A DNA stretch of 64,000 nt, taken from assembly GCA_963921195.1 (NCBI GenBank), contig OY992540.1, positions 19,596,380-19,660,379 of the forward strand, read 5' to 3'. The stretch comes from Pegoplata infirma (lineage: Eukaryota > Arthropoda > Insecta > Diptera > Anthomyiidae). Below the pieces are notes generated by a model. That model saw only the letters and a list, made by a program, of their open reading frames with translations. It made no database searches and was not told where the DNA came from. Shown here in pieces: positions 32,082-43,175 of the stretch. Numbering within the stretch: position 1 is the stretch's first letter; every line of letters begins with the position of its first letter. The position numbers and the translations under genes are program-made.

Positions 32082-32215
32082 TTACGTATGATTGTTATTT
32101 AAGGGCAATAACAAAATTAAGTATACGCCTATGTAAACGAGCACGATACATGTCGCAATTATCAATCCCAAGGATGAAGCCTATTGAAATTGTAAAAAGT
32201 CGGTCCAAGTTTAGA
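32082..32215 (-). repeat. CGTATGATT/GTATACG unit and HINE2 fragment
   Basis: The words ACGTATGATTG and TAAGTATACGCC match the tandem units at 36729 and 36888. The following CACGATACATGTCGCAATTA and AAGCCTATTGAAATTG are reverse HINE2 interior words. Confidence 0.5.
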
Positions 32216-32539
32216 ACTATAAAAGCGCGAATACAATATTTTTTTTTTGTTAATATGTATTTGGGATATTTAAGAATAATTTAGCAACAAAAACTAAAAT
32301 CTTCGATCGAGCACTTTTTGCAAAAATCGCGGTTGAATTGCAAAAAATTATTATATGTATTTTAATTTTCTCGAAAACTATGAGAGATATCTAAAAAACA
32401 CATATGACCAAAAATATTCCTCGGAAAAAACTAATTTACATAAAGTATTGAAAAAATTCACATTGCAGTATTAAAACAGTCAAAAAATAAAAAAAATAAT
32501 AATTTTGAATGTATTTTATGTGGTATGGAATCGGACACA

Positions 32540-33085
32540 TTTTTAAACGCGAATAACACGAAAACGAAACCAGCTACAGCATTTTAGATGACAGATTTGG
32601 ATTCTACAGGTCCATATTATATAAAATCCACCCTTAGTTTTTGACATTAACGCAATAATGTCTAACAGTGGAGCCACAAAAACGCTTATAAATCGCATTT
32701 TTTAAATTTCAATCGCGAATATCTCGAAAACAAAAAGCTATATAGAAATTTGGACTGCGGATTTGAACTCACGTGGTCCATTTTATGTAAAATCATGTCA
32801 CATTTTGTGGCTTTTATTTACAACAACGTTGCAGTTCCTTCTTAAAAACCACAAAATTTGCATTTTTTTTGTGGTATTTAAGAGCGAATGTGTGGAAAAT
32901 GGATACTGCTAGAAAAGTTTTAATGGCTGATTCGGATTCAGGAGGGCATTTACTATAAATTTTGTTGTTACCGACTTTAGAAAACATTACAGTGGAACAA
33001 CAGAAAGTACTAAAATAGCGGTTTTTGGAATCTACAAACGCGAATAACTCGAAAACGGTAAATGCTACAAAAAAAGTAGTGTTTT
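32540..33085. repeat. ~165-bp degenerate tandem repeat
   Basis: The words ACGCGAATAACACGAAAACG, CGCGAATATCTCGAAAACA, GAGCGAATGTGTGGAAAA and ACGCGAATAACTCGAAAACG recur at about 32549, 32704, 32881 and 33043. Each is followed by GCTA-AGAAATTTTGATGGCNGATTYGGATTC-like text (described, not contiguous). Confidence 0.65.
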
Positions 33086-34040
33086 TATACCCTCCACTCT
33101 AGTGATAGAGGGTACATATAAGTTTGTCATTCCGTTTGTAACACATCGAAATATTGGTCTAGGACCCCATAAAGTATATATATTCATGATCCTCGATCGA
33201 TTTTAAGTCGATCTAGCGATGTCTGTCCGTCCGTCCGTCCGTCTGTCTGTCCGTCCGTAGAAAACACGCTAACTTTTGAAAGACTTTACAGAGGCTACTG
33301 AAGTTTGGCATATATGTTGGCCATTTACCTGGTCAGGTTGGTATTGTAATCCAGTCAAATCGGTCCAGTGGTTCAAAAGTTACGAGCAAAAGAGTAAATT
33401 TCGGCAAGGGTGTTTCGCGAAGATAAAAAACACGATAACTTCCGAAAGACAATAATAAGACTGCTGAAGCTATTAAATTTCAGCTTAATCGGTCCAGTAA
33501 TTCAAAAGTTATAAGCAAAACCCTGAATTTCAGATTTGTCTCATCTTAAATGCCACGTGTTTTACAAGTTTTAAAAGCATTGGTGGTAACTTAACAATGC
33601 TTTTCAAACTTGTTTAGTTTTAAAGCAATGCTTTTTAAACTTGTTTAGTTTTAAAAGCATTGGTAACTTAAAAATTACACTCGAAAAAAATTTTACACCC
33701 AAAAAAAAATTTTACACTCAAAAAAAATTTTACACTCCAAAAAAAATTTAGTTTTTTTTTAACAAAATGACAATATTTTGTGTACATACGTACGTGCATT
33801 CACTCAGAAATATTTTACAATAAAATAACCATAAGACACGAAAAAAAAATTTTACACTCAAAAAAAAAATAGTATTTTTTTTTTTTTTGAAATTACAAAA
33901 AAAGAGTTTTTTACTCAAAATAAAATATTTCTAATCAAATTTGTTAATTTTTTCCCGTTAAAAATGTACTATCCTTTAGAAAAGGATTGTGGAGGGTATT
34001 CATAGATTCGGCAAAGTCGAATTTAACTTTTCTACTTGTT
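33086..34040 (-). mobile_element. HINE-like repeat, subfamily 1
   Basis: Reverse copy with hairpin end TATACCCTCCACTCTAGTGA. It has a long GTCCGTCCGTCCGTCTGTCT microsatellite (33225-33260), TTCAAAAGTTACGAGCAAA blocks, a duplicated AAAGCATTGGT/GCAATGCTTTT area and the end ACTTTTCTACTTGTT. The sequence is closest to the copy at 53440-54388. Confidence 0.87.
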
Positions 34041-34202
34041 TTTTTTTTCATTTTTTGCAATTTAAAAGCGATTTTTGCAAAAAGTACTCGATCGAAGATT
34101 TTGGTTTTTATACCCTCCACTCTAGTGATAGGGGGTATATATAAGTTTATCATTCCGTTTGTAACACCTCGAAATATTGGTCTAAGACCCCATAAAGTAT
34201 AT

Positions 34203-34315
34203 ACATACGGACGGACATCGCTAGATCGTCTTAAAATCGATCGAGGATCATTAACATATTATATTAATGATCCTCGATCGATTTTAAGACGATCTAGCGA
34301 TGTCCGTCCGTATGT
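34203..34315. repeat. perfect 52-bp-arm palindrome
   Basis: ACATACGGACGGACATCGCT ... GAGGATCATTAA (34203-34254) is exactly repeated inverted at 34264-34315, with a 9-bp spacer (CATATTATA). Other HINE1 copies carry only one arm, so this is a local inverted duplication, recent enough to be perfect. Confidence 0.93.
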
Positions 34316-34930
34316 CTGTCTGTCTGTTAAAAACACGCTAACTTTTGAAAGACTTTACGGAGGCTCCTGAAGTTTGGCATATATGTTGGGCATTTACCTG
34401 GTCAGGTTGGTATTGCAATCCAGCGAAATCGGTCCAGCGGTTTAAAAGTTATGGGCAAAAGACTGAATTTCGGCAAGGTTTTTTTCGTGAATTTACGAGA
34501 TAAAACACACGCTAACTTTCAAAAGGCAATTCTGGGGATGCCGAAGCTTGGCATATATATTTGCCGTTCCCCTGGCCTGGTTCGTTTTAAATTTCAGTCA
34601 AATCGGTCTAGTGGTTCAATAGTTATTAGCAAAATCATGAATTTCAGATTAGTTTCACCTTGAATTCATGAGTTGAAAACCCGTTAAACATGTTTTAAAA
34701 ACATTGGTAAGTCAAAAAAATCTTTTACAACGTATTTTTGTCACTCAAAAATACGCTCAAAAAAAATTTTACACTCAAAAAAATGTTACACTCAAAAATA
34801 TTTTACACTCAAAAAAAAAATTTATGAAATTTTTTTTTTCAAAAATTACTTAAAAAATAAGTTTTTTTACATAAAATAAAAACTAATTAAAAATGTTATT
34901 TTTTCACTTTGGAAAATTTACTATCACTTA

Positions 34931-35044
34931 GGGCGGATTACTCAATGAAAAGTTAGCTGCTAACTGCCGATTTGTCAAAATTTGTATGAAAAAGTTAAAT
35001 TTAACGGAGAGTTATTTTATAACGGAGCATAGAGTAATCCAGCC
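34931..35044. mobile_element. PIF/Harbinger-like MITE (114 bp)
   Basis: GGGCGGATTACTC at the left and GAGTAATCCAGCC at the right (12 of 13 paired), flanked by TTA duplications (34928-34930; 35045-35047). Other HINE1 copies show the uninterrupted CACTTAAA site. A 3-bp TWA target with GGGC ends is typical of PIF/Harbinger. A nearby CTCCGTTATAA/TTATAACGGAG pairing extends the fold. Confidence 0.82.
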
Positions 35045-35109
35045 TTAAATGGACATTGTGGAGGGTATTCATAGATTCGGCCAAGTCGAATTTAACTTTT
35101 CTACTTGTT

Positions 35110-35890
35110 AGTATTGGAAACTCCTAAAAGTCTTTTTCCAGAATGTTCTGTTTCAATGGAGAATCCAACATTTTAAAAATCAAGTTTTTATGACCATTAT
35201 TGCAGAAGATTGAAAAGTACCGAAGTACACTTTTTAAGCTTTAAGAATCAAAACTTTCTAAAAATTACTTTTGTCAGAATGTTTTTATTTTTTCGAATGA
35301 TCTAACATTCCAAATTTTAAGTTTCATAAGATTCAAGAAGTACCAAAATACAAATTTTTACAGTTTTTACCTTATTAAATAAAAAAATACTTTTTTCAGA
35401 ATATTTTTTCAGTCGGATCATCCCATATTCCATTAGTTCAGGAAATATAAAAAGTACCAAAATACATTTTGTTTCCTCTGGGAATGATTTTACATTCCAA
35501 ATCTCTGGAATTTTCCATTTTACGCCATTGAAATCGGAATTCCTAAAATGAAACTTTTAAAATTTTTTTTCCAAATGTTGTGTTTTTATGACATTTATTT
35601 CACAGAAAAGAAAACAGTGCCAAAAAACACTATTTCACCCTTTTTTTTAACCTTAAGAAATTGGAATTTCCAAAAAGTACTTTTTCTAGTATGTTTTTTT
35701 GTTCGGAGGATTTAACAGTCTGAATTTCAAGTTTTTAGGACCATTATTTCAGGAAATACCAAAAGTAGCCAAAGTCAACTTTTTTTATCCATTTTTTACC
35801 CCTTTAGAATCGGAATTTCCAAAAAAACCTAGCTTTAGGGGATCTATTCCCGGATGGTGAACCAGTATTCTAAATTTTAAGTCTCAAGCT
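35110..35890. repeat. degenerate ~140-bp tandem array, locus 2
   Basis: About six units related to 20330-21370. They carry CCTAAAAGTCTTTTTCCAGA, TTTTTATGACCATTATTGCA, AAAAGTACCAAAATAC and GGAATTTCCAAAAAGTACTT. The array abuts the end of the HINE1 at 35109. Confidence 0.78.
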
Positions 35891-35904
35891 TTAGTGGTCA
35901 TTCA

Positions 35905-36655
35905 TTCAATCTGACTGATTCCATGTAATCTTCTGCTGTCTTAGCAGATTTTTCTATCTAACTGACAAACATTTTATTTTGAGTGTATGCACAACAACAT
36001 TTAGATTGTTGCTTTTGCCCTTTAAAACAAAAACAACATTAACAAAAAAAATGTATAAAACAAAAACTACGGGTTTAGTACCACGGGAGACCAACTTAAA
36101 TGACATCAAGTTAAAATATTTTTTTTTTAAAGAAGAGAAAAAAGTTTTATTGTAGTCAAGCACTACTTAAATGCTAGATGTACTGTATGCAATGAGTTGT
36201 TGTAATAGTTGCCAAAAACAACAACAAATACAGAATGAAATAAATAAGGAAATCATCACCAACAACCTTAACAATCATCATCATTATCATTCAGTCGTTT
36301 GAGATTATTTTTTTTTTAGATTTTTAGCCATTTTATTTTTGAAATCCCTGATTTTTTTTTCTCGCACACAAAAGTTTATGTTAAATCCTACAACATTCCA
36401 ATTGTAGACTATGACTTTTTGTTGTTTTGTCACTTGTTTCATGTTTTTGAGCGCCATATTTGTTGGATGTTTTCTACGCATATTCTATATTTATGATAGG
36501 AATACTATATATGTATATCAATACACAAACACAGGCACGTGAATTTAATATAATACTTTAGTTATCGTAAAAATCGGCCATTTTTATTTTGACTTTTAAG
36601 CATGTTTTTTAAAAAAAATCTGAGGTTTTTCTATCCGTTTTGGAAATTTTTGGAC
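35905..36655. other. single-copy-like AT-rich stretch
   Basis: Contains ACAACAACAAATACAG and ATCATCATCATTATCATTCA runs and no recognised element. TTTTGAGTGTA at 35970-35980 could be a lone CACTCA-MITE end. No gene called. Confidence 0.4.
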
Positions 36656-36659
36656 TTAA

Positions 36660-36960
36660 GTTTTTTTTTTTTTTAGAAAAATATTTTTTAAATTATCTTT
36701 TCAAAATATTTTTTTAATTCCCTGCCGAACGTATGATTAATAAATTAATTTGCATTTACAATAAGTATACGTATGGGAGTATTTTGTATAAAAGTTGACA
36801 AAAAAATATAATGTTTTCGAAAAAATTATCTCTAAAATATTTTTAAATTATCTGTTCAAAATATTTTTAAAATTATCTGCCGGACGTATGATTCATGCAT
36901 TAATTTGAATTAACATTAAGTATACGCAGAGAAGTATTTTGTATGAAATTCTACAATAAA
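36660..36960. repeat. two-unit tandem repeat with CGTATGATT..AAGTATACG
   Basis: GCCGAACGTATGATTAATAA ... AATAAGTATACGTATGGGAG (36724-36780) and GCCGGACGTATGATTCATGC ... ATTAAGTATACGCAGAGAAG (36881-36938) repeat with a period near 155 bp. A related single unit is at 32082. Confidence 0.6.
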
Positions 36961-37167
36961 AATAAAAATATTAATTTTACTAAATAAAATATTTACTAAA
37001 ATTTTTAACTTGTTTTCAGAACTTTCAATTCAATTTATGTTTCTTCACAACAAAAAAAAAAAAAAAACAAACTCCATTATAATAACTCTGTTAAATTACC
37101 GAAAAACTCTGCTAATTTAACAGAGTACACCATACTTTTCCAGATAGCAACATTTCTTGGTAATTTA

Positions 37168-37680
37168 ACGATTTTTTCAAAACATTTGCCTTAGGTCGAC
37201 ATTCGAAACCGTTTCCAAGCTCTCGAAGTCATGTCTGCCCAATATGAGCAGTCGGGTTTTGGCCAAAGCCGGACGTTGGCAAAGAATATGTTCGACCGTT
37301 TTCTCATCCGGGAGGGGTCATTAGTGAGACCGACGACCATTTATTTTTACCCTTCAACATTTTTTTAAAACATACGCCCTACCTCCACTTCCTAAGTAGG
37401 CTTTCATTCAAAATTACATTTTTATAAAATTTTCTCCATCTGTTATTTGTTTGGGAGCCTACTTAGGGAGTGAAGATAGGGCGTAGGTATGTTTTAACAA
37501 AATGTTGAAGGGTAAAAATAAATGGTAGTCGGTCTCACTAATGACCCCTCCGGGATAAGGAAACGGTCGAACATATTCTTTGCCAATGTCCGGCTTTGGC
37601 CAGAACCCGACTGCACATATTGGGCATGACTTCGAGTGCTTGGAAATAGTTTCGAATGTCATCCTAAGGCAAATAGTACA
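37168..37680. repeat. palindrome carrying a LINE 3' end in both arms
   Basis: GCCTTAGGTCGACATTCGAA ... GTCGAACATATTCTTTGCCA-type text is present inverted in the two arms (37190-37420 and 37440-37675). The loop is centred near 37425. The outer part of each arm is the LINE C-terminal code (HILCQ, ALAKTR, GRHDFESLETVS); the inner part holds a GACCGAC/GTCGGTC block related to the F repeat. Confidence 0.8.
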
Positions 37681-37798
37681 ATTCGCGATGAGGGCAAACG
37701 CGTTCTATCAGCGTCGCTGAGGAATTATTGTGGTTTCGCTATGGACCATCCGGTCTATGTGAGAAGTCTATATCTCCGCCAAGGCTAACCTAACCTAT
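37536..37798 (+). pseudogene. LINE 3' end (C-terminal code, stop and AACCT tail)
   Basis: The + strand encodes decayed TVEHILCQ..ALAR.RL..LG..., then QIVQFAMRANAFYQRR followed by TGA. Next come a GGAATTATTGTGGTTTCGCT 3' UTR and a CTAACCTAACCT tail at 37786-37797. The same 3' end is at 58505-58669. The HxxxC-type knuckle before the end is typical of jockey-, I- and LOA-type ORF2s. Confidence 0.78.
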
Positions 37799-37861
37799 GG
37801 GGACCGCCTTAAGAGTTAAATATAGAGGGTAGGTGTGTTCAGAGAAAATTTTTGAATTAAA

Positions 37862-38650
37862 ACAAGTATAAAAATTAAATTCGACTTGGCCGAATCTATG
37901 AATACCCTCCACAATTCCCTTTTTAAAGGATAGTCAATTTTTTAATGTAAAAAAATTAACAATTTTGATAAGAAATATTTTATTTTGAGTAAAAAACTTG
38001 TTTTTGTCATTTTTGTAAAAAAAAAAATAATTTACTATTTTTTTTTTTGAGTGTAAAATTTATTTCGAGTGTAATTTTTTTTTTTAGTGTAAAAATATTT
38101 CTGAGTGACAAAAATACTCTGTAAAGTAATTTTGTGGCTAATAATTGTTTTTAAAGCTTGTTTTTTTTAAAACTCGGGGTTTTCAACACGTGAATTTTAG
38201 GTGAAACCAATCTGAAATTCAGGGTTTTGCTTATAACTTTGGAACCACTGGACCGATTTGGCTGAAACGAACCGGGACAGAGGAACGAAAAATATATATG
38301 CCACACTTCAGCACTCTCAGGATTGTCGTTCGAAAGTTACCGTGTGTTTTATCTCGTAAACTCATGAAAAACCCTTGCCGAAATTCAGCCTTTTGCTCAA
38401 AACTTTTGAAACACTGGACCGATTTCGCTGGATTGCAATACCAAACTGACCAGGTAAATGCCCAACATATATGCCAAACTTCAGGAGCCTCCGTAAAGCC
38501 TTTCAAAAGTTAGCGTGTTTTTAACAGACGGACGGACGGACATCGCTAGATCATCTTAAAATCGATCGAGGATCATGAATATATATACTTTATGGGGTCT
38601 TAGACCAATATTTCGAGGTGTTACAAACGGAATGACAAACTTATATATAA
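37862..38650 (+). mobile_element. HINE-like repeat, subfamily 1, lacking hairpin end
   Basis: Starts ACAAGTATAAAAATTAAATT. It has the ATACCCTCCACAATTCCC subterminal site, GAGTGTAAAA units, the GACGGACGGACGGACATCGC site (38527) and ATGACAAACTTATATATA. The hairpin is missing because the F repeat begins there. Confidence 0.82.
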
Positions 38651-40206
38651 AAATATGGTTGGTTGGTCTAAGGGCACTCTTAGGGCAGTTAGAGCGGTTG
38701 GAGCAAATTTTAAAAAATGTCGTTTTGTGTGGGAGCCCCCTTAGAAATTGGAGATAGGGTATTAGTTTGTGCAGAAGAAATGTTTAGACGTAAAAATTAA
38801 TGGGGGTCGGTCGTGGAAATGACCACTCTATGACGCACCATTGCACTATGGTTCCAAATCCATTTTTTTTTGGCAGAAATTAAAAAAATAAAATTTAACA
38901 AATTTTCAAGAGCTTATACATTTCCTCAATATCAACACTATAAGCTATCAAGAAAGTATAATGAAAAAAATTTGGTGCCAATACTTTCAGTTTTCTAGGC
39001 TTTCAAAGTTGAAAGTTTTAAGTAGTATAATAAAACCGGATTGAAATCAATATTACACTTATACAAACGGCTAATGGGAAAAACTAAAATTATAAAGAGG
39101 CTAAAGGTACAAATTGAAACCTAAGGATACTAGTTCCTGTTTAAAATTCCTATTTTACAGTTAATGGATCCTTGGCGTTATTCTTGGGTGTTTTGATTAT
39201 GAGGATTTTGGAGCCAAATTAGCCTATATCTTTCGTGGACAAAAAGTTGTGTTTGGGCACGAACTTGCATGAGTATTTAAACGTGAGAGTGCTTCCAATA
39301 TTGTATATTTAATATTAAAATTTACATCTTGCCAGCATTTTTTGGCAAACTCCCACAATTTCCATTTTAGTTTAGCACAAATTTCGGCCAAATTTGATGT
39401 TTTTTGCGTGACACGGTTTCAAATTATTTTTTTTATAATTTTTTTGCCTTCCGATAAGCTAATTAATTAAGAAAAATATATTTAAAAAAAAAAAAATAAA
39501 AAATTTTCCAAAAAAAAAAAAATTAAAAAAAAAAAATTTTAAAAAAAAAAATTTTCAAAAAAAAATTTTTTTTGACATTCGATTTTTGATTGCGCTAAGA
39601 GATAAAAATCATCCCAGAATTAATCCAAGTGATCTTGCTTCATTTTTTGAATTTATGCCAAAAAAAATGCATTTGGAACCAAAGTGCATTGGAGCAGTAG
39701 AAATGATTTTAAGATTGGAAAATTACAATAAAATTTTTTAAAAAATTTTTAAAAAATAGTAATAATCGTTATCCTACAATTTTACTGGGCAAAAAGTTTT
39801 TTAGAATCGATAGAAGTTTTACACAAAAAAATTTCAAAAAAAATCGAAGAGTACAAACATTTTCAAAAATGAGATTTAAATTTTAAAACTTAAAAATCGC
39901 ATACTAGAGCGCTTTTAAGAGCTTTTTTGTATTTTTTTAAAAAAGTACGTAAAAAAACAAAAATTTAAAAAAAAAAAAAAAATTGCAATTTGGACCATTA
40001 TTAAAGAAGTTATGAGTAAAAGAAGTTTGAGTAAAGGAAGAAACTACAAATTTTTAAAAATTCGATATCTTTTGAACGGGTCATCAAAAAAATCTGAAAA
40101 TTTACCACGAAGGAGTTTTCGAAGGGTACTAAAAACTCTAAACAAATTGGGAAAATCTAAAATAAAATTATTCAAAGTTTCCGATTTGATATGGAATGTC
40201 TCATAT
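38651..40206 (+). mobile_element. F repeat, copy 2, with Transib-like insertion
   Basis: Shares with 43612-44340 the words GTTAGAGCGGTTGGAGCAAA, GTGTGGGAGCCCCCTTAGAA, GGGGGTCGGTC and AAATTTACCACGAAGGAGTT. It ends at the degraded CATTCC end near 40190-40205 (ATATGGAATGTCTCATATAT). A 843-bp Transib-like element interrupts it at 38844. Confidence 0.78.
38844..39686. mobile_element. Transib-like non-autonomous element, second family
   Basis: The ends CACTATGGTTCCAAATCCAT and, reversed, CACTTTGGTTCCAAATGCAT continue to pair through about 37 bp. The 5-bp duplication CATTG (38839-38843; 39687-39691) is perfect. The uninterrupted copy at 43811 shows CCATTGGAGCAG as the empty site. Five-bp targets and CACWATGG ends are the Transib signature. 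No ORF. Confidence 0.85.
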
Positions 40207-40290
40207 ATATTATTGATCAGTGATCGATTTTAAGACATTCTAGCGATCTCTGTCAGTCCGTCTGTGAAAAAGGTGATCACGGCCAAAGTA
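40207..40290 (-). repeat. HINE3-like fragment
   Basis: TATTGATCAGTGATCGATTT, the CTCTGTCAGTCCGTCTGTG microsatellite and GTGATCACGGCCAAAGTA match the reverse HINE3 at 14950-15030. The fragment stops where the primer-binding-site-like array begins. Confidence 0.7.
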
Positions 40291-41290
40291 AAGTATTTCG
40301 ATTGGCGCCCAATGTTAGGCCCCAATAAAACAAATTGATTTCTAAAGAAATTTTTAAAACAGTTAATAAAAATAAAGTTATTGGACTTGATTAATAAAAA
40401 AATACCCCATAATTCCTTTTTTTACAGTAAGTTCCCCCCAAAAAAATTATATCCAACTCGTTCAAAAACAAAAAGTTTTTTGAAAATTTTTTTGACATTG
40501 AAAATTATTATGTGTTGAATATATTTTAGAGTCGATTGCAATATGAATCTGTTCCGAAAATTTGTAAATTTTATCTATTTTGTTATAAAAACGATTTAGA
40601 AAAAATATAATTCTTTTCAAATCCACAAATACAAGTATTTCGATTGGCGCCCAATATGGGGCGCAAAAAAACAAAATGATTTCAGAAAGAAATTTTTAAA
40701 ATAGTTAATTAAATTAAATAGACTAAACTTGATTAAGAATAACATCCCCCATAATTCATTTATTTAACAGTGAATTCACAAAAAAAAAAATTATGTCCAA
40801 TTTTTCCGAAAACAAGAAATTTTTTGAAAAAATATTTTACATTGAAAATTATTATGTGTAGAATATATGCTAGAGTCTATTGCAATATGAAACTGTTTCG
40901 AAAATGTGTAATTTTAATCGATGAAAAATGTAATTCCTTTAAAATCCACAGATACAAGTGTTGCGGTTGGCGCCCAATTTGGGTCACCAATAAAAAAATG
41001 ATTTGAGAAAGAAATTTTTCAAATAGTTAATAAAATTAAAGAGATTGGACTCGATTAATAAAAAAAAAACATGCATAATTAATTTTTTTTAACAGAAAAT
41101 TCCAAAAAAAAAAAAATCCACAGATACAAATATTTCGATTGGCGCCCAATGTGGGGCTTTAATTAAATTAAATAATTTCAGAACCAAAATAGTTAATAAA
41201 ATTAAAGAGACTTCACTTCTATATTTAGGATAATTTAGGAATCCCCCATTGTTCCTTTATTTAACAGTAAATTCCCCAAAAAAAAAAAAT
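40291..41290 (+). repeat. tandem array bearing tRNA-Lys PBS-like motif (+)
   Basis: TGGCGCCCAATGTGGGGC or close variants occur at 40303, 40645, 40968 and 41140, mostly preceded by ATCCACAGATACAAGTATTT and CGAT. The first spacings are 342 and 323 bp. The unit bodies align (CCCCATAATTCCTTT, TTTAACAGTAAATTCCCC, GAAAATTATTATGTGT, AGAGTCTATTGCAATATGAA). The 18-mer is complementary to the 3' end, CCA included, of tRNA-Lys(CUU), the primer used by several retroelements. No gag or pol is nearby. Confidence 0.85.
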
Positions 41291-41744
41291 TATATCCAAT
41301 TTTTTGTCGAAAACTTTTTTACAAGTTTTTTTGCTATAACAATGTGCATGACTTTAGGGAGATTTTCGTGGTTTTACGAAAATTTCTATAGAACCTACAG
41401 AAACCACCAACAATAAAAAAAGTATAAAAAAAACATTTCTTTTGTTTTACAAGTCAGTTTTGTCTTGTATATTTAACCTTATTTCGCATTTGTTGGCTTT
41501 TTGTGGCATATTCAACTGGATGCTGTGAAAAAAAAAACACAAAAAAGTAAAACATTGACTCTTTCTCATTACTCTGACAAAGTTACAATTTTTTTTTATT
41601 ATATACCACCCACATTTTTTCATTTTTTTGCCTACAAAAGCCCCAAGGTATCACAGAGACAGAGTTTTTTTGTGCTTTGTGTATAAGGGGAACATTTATT
41701 TGAAAGAAAATTTTTGTTAAGCATTTGAAATGAAGTTAAACATG
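41291..41744. other. non-repetitive AT-rich stretch
   Basis: No credible gene. CACGGTTTTACG-like and T-run text only. Confidence 0.4.
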
Positions 41745-42090
41745 TAAGTAAGTTGCGTCCTTTCAAAACTTTATCCTTCAATATCATTCAAAACTTTCAA
41801 CAAAATATTTTGATAAAGTTTTCTGAGGACTTTACTTACATCCTTTTATCCTGATATGGCAAACCAAAAAAACAGAAAAAATCAGGGGAGATCCTTCTCT
41901 TTCATTTGACATCACCAGTGATATTCTAGGACATGTACAAATATTTCAAAAAAATACCTTTTAAATGGAAACAGGATCACGCAATGAAAAACTATAAATG
42001 CAGTTTTATTCCTTTTGATCTGTACTTTCAGACGTATATCATCCGGTTCGTATTTAATATTGGCTGTCGGACGGTGTAATCATCCAAACT
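41745..42090. mobile_element. K foldback repeat, copy 3
   Basis: TCAATATCATTCAAAACTTT, GGAAACAGGATCACGCAATG, TATATCATCCGGTTCGTATT and AATATTGGCTGTCGGACGGT match copies 1 and 2. TTTCATTTGACATCACCAGT is the inverted head. Confidence 0.7.
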
Positions 42091-43170
42091 AAGTAAAATC
42101 TTAAATGAAATATAAGTATCGTTCTTATAAAAATCTATAAATGTATTGGTGTATCTCCTACCTTAACTTCGACAGTTGGATTAAGTATATATTTTTTTTT
42201 TGTTTGTTTCCATTTTACCACGTAACAGCAACAGCATCCATTTTCACGTTCATATGCGGATTTTCTTAATTCCCCCTTAACACTTCACCCCCAACTTACC
42301 CTCTAATATCCTTTTTATTCCCCCCAGTTTTTTTTTTTTGCCATATTGTTATTTTTTTTGTGTGTGGCTGTAAATCCTAATACGAATTGAGTAAATATGT
42401 ATGTGTGTGTCTTGTTTTGTGTCTGTATAGTATATATCACCAGCCCCCAGTTGAATAAAAAAAATACATAGAATTTATATACATCCTTACTCACATATAC
42501 CTGGTTATATACATTTGTTTGTTGATTTTTTTTTTTGTATACAAAAAAACATTTTTTTTATTCATTCAAAGAAGGATCTACGAGTTGGAGATTTTTACGT
42601 ACAATTTTTTTTTTTATTTTTATTTCAAAATGGATGCTTTGTTGGGGATTTTAACTTTTTCTACTGTTTTTGAAATATGACACGATTGCAGATTTTTTTT
42701 TTATGTTTAGCATTTCTTATTGCTGCTTTAGCTTATAGCTTTGCAAACAAGTATTTACAAAAAAAAAATAGAATATAACAACAAAAAATATGGAAAATCT
42801 TAAAGGTTTAAATATAAATATTTATCTTAAGAATAAATATTCGAATTCTATAAATAAAAATTGTTTGTGAAATAAAAATGTTTGATAAATTTTATGTAAA
42901 TATAAAAAAATTATTTTTAGATGGATATATTATAAAAGTTGTTTAAGGAAAAATTTTTACTTTTATTAAGAGAATAACGATTTTTCTAAAAAAGTCGGTT
43001 TGTCATTACAAAATATTAATACAAAATTTTAAAACTATTTTAAAGGAAAAGTTTAGAAAATCACTATGTCTCACCGGCAAATCCAAATTTTTTCTATATA
43101 TTTTAAGTTTTAGCTTTCTTATTTAAGAATTTTATGCATTTAGTTTTTTATTAACTTAAACATCGCATTT
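42091..43170. other. single-copy-like stretch, no gene
   Basis: Mixed C-rich (CCCCCTTAACACTTCACCCC near 42272) and T-run sequence with TATATGTGTGTG-like text. No ORF with coding character and no element ends. Confidence 0.45.
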
Positions 43171-43175
43171 TTGGC

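Larger units (their letters stand above)
32285..34106. repeat. inverted-repeat-bounded block containing tandem units and a HINE1
   Basis: AAAATCTTCGATCGAGCACT plus TTTTGCAAAAATCGCGG (about 32299-32340) reappears inverted at about 34055-34103. Between these ends are tandem units (32540-33085) and the HINE1 at 33086-34040. The ends suggest a foldback-like element later interrupted. Confidence 0.65.
34107..35109 (-). mobile_element. HINE-like repeat, subfamily 1, with internal palindrome and MITE
   Basis: Starts TATACCCTCCACTCTAGTGA and ends ACTTTTCTACTTGTT. It contains a 52-bp-arm perfect palindrome at 34203-34315 and a Harbinger-like MITE at 34931-35044. It lies only 66 bp from the previous HINE. 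Confidence 0.87.

Noticed and set aside
32022..35978. a 4-kb CACTCA element between CACTCAAGGAAAAATACTCT and TTATTTTGAGTG
   Set aside because: The two ends do not pair beyond the first few bases, and several independent elements lie between.
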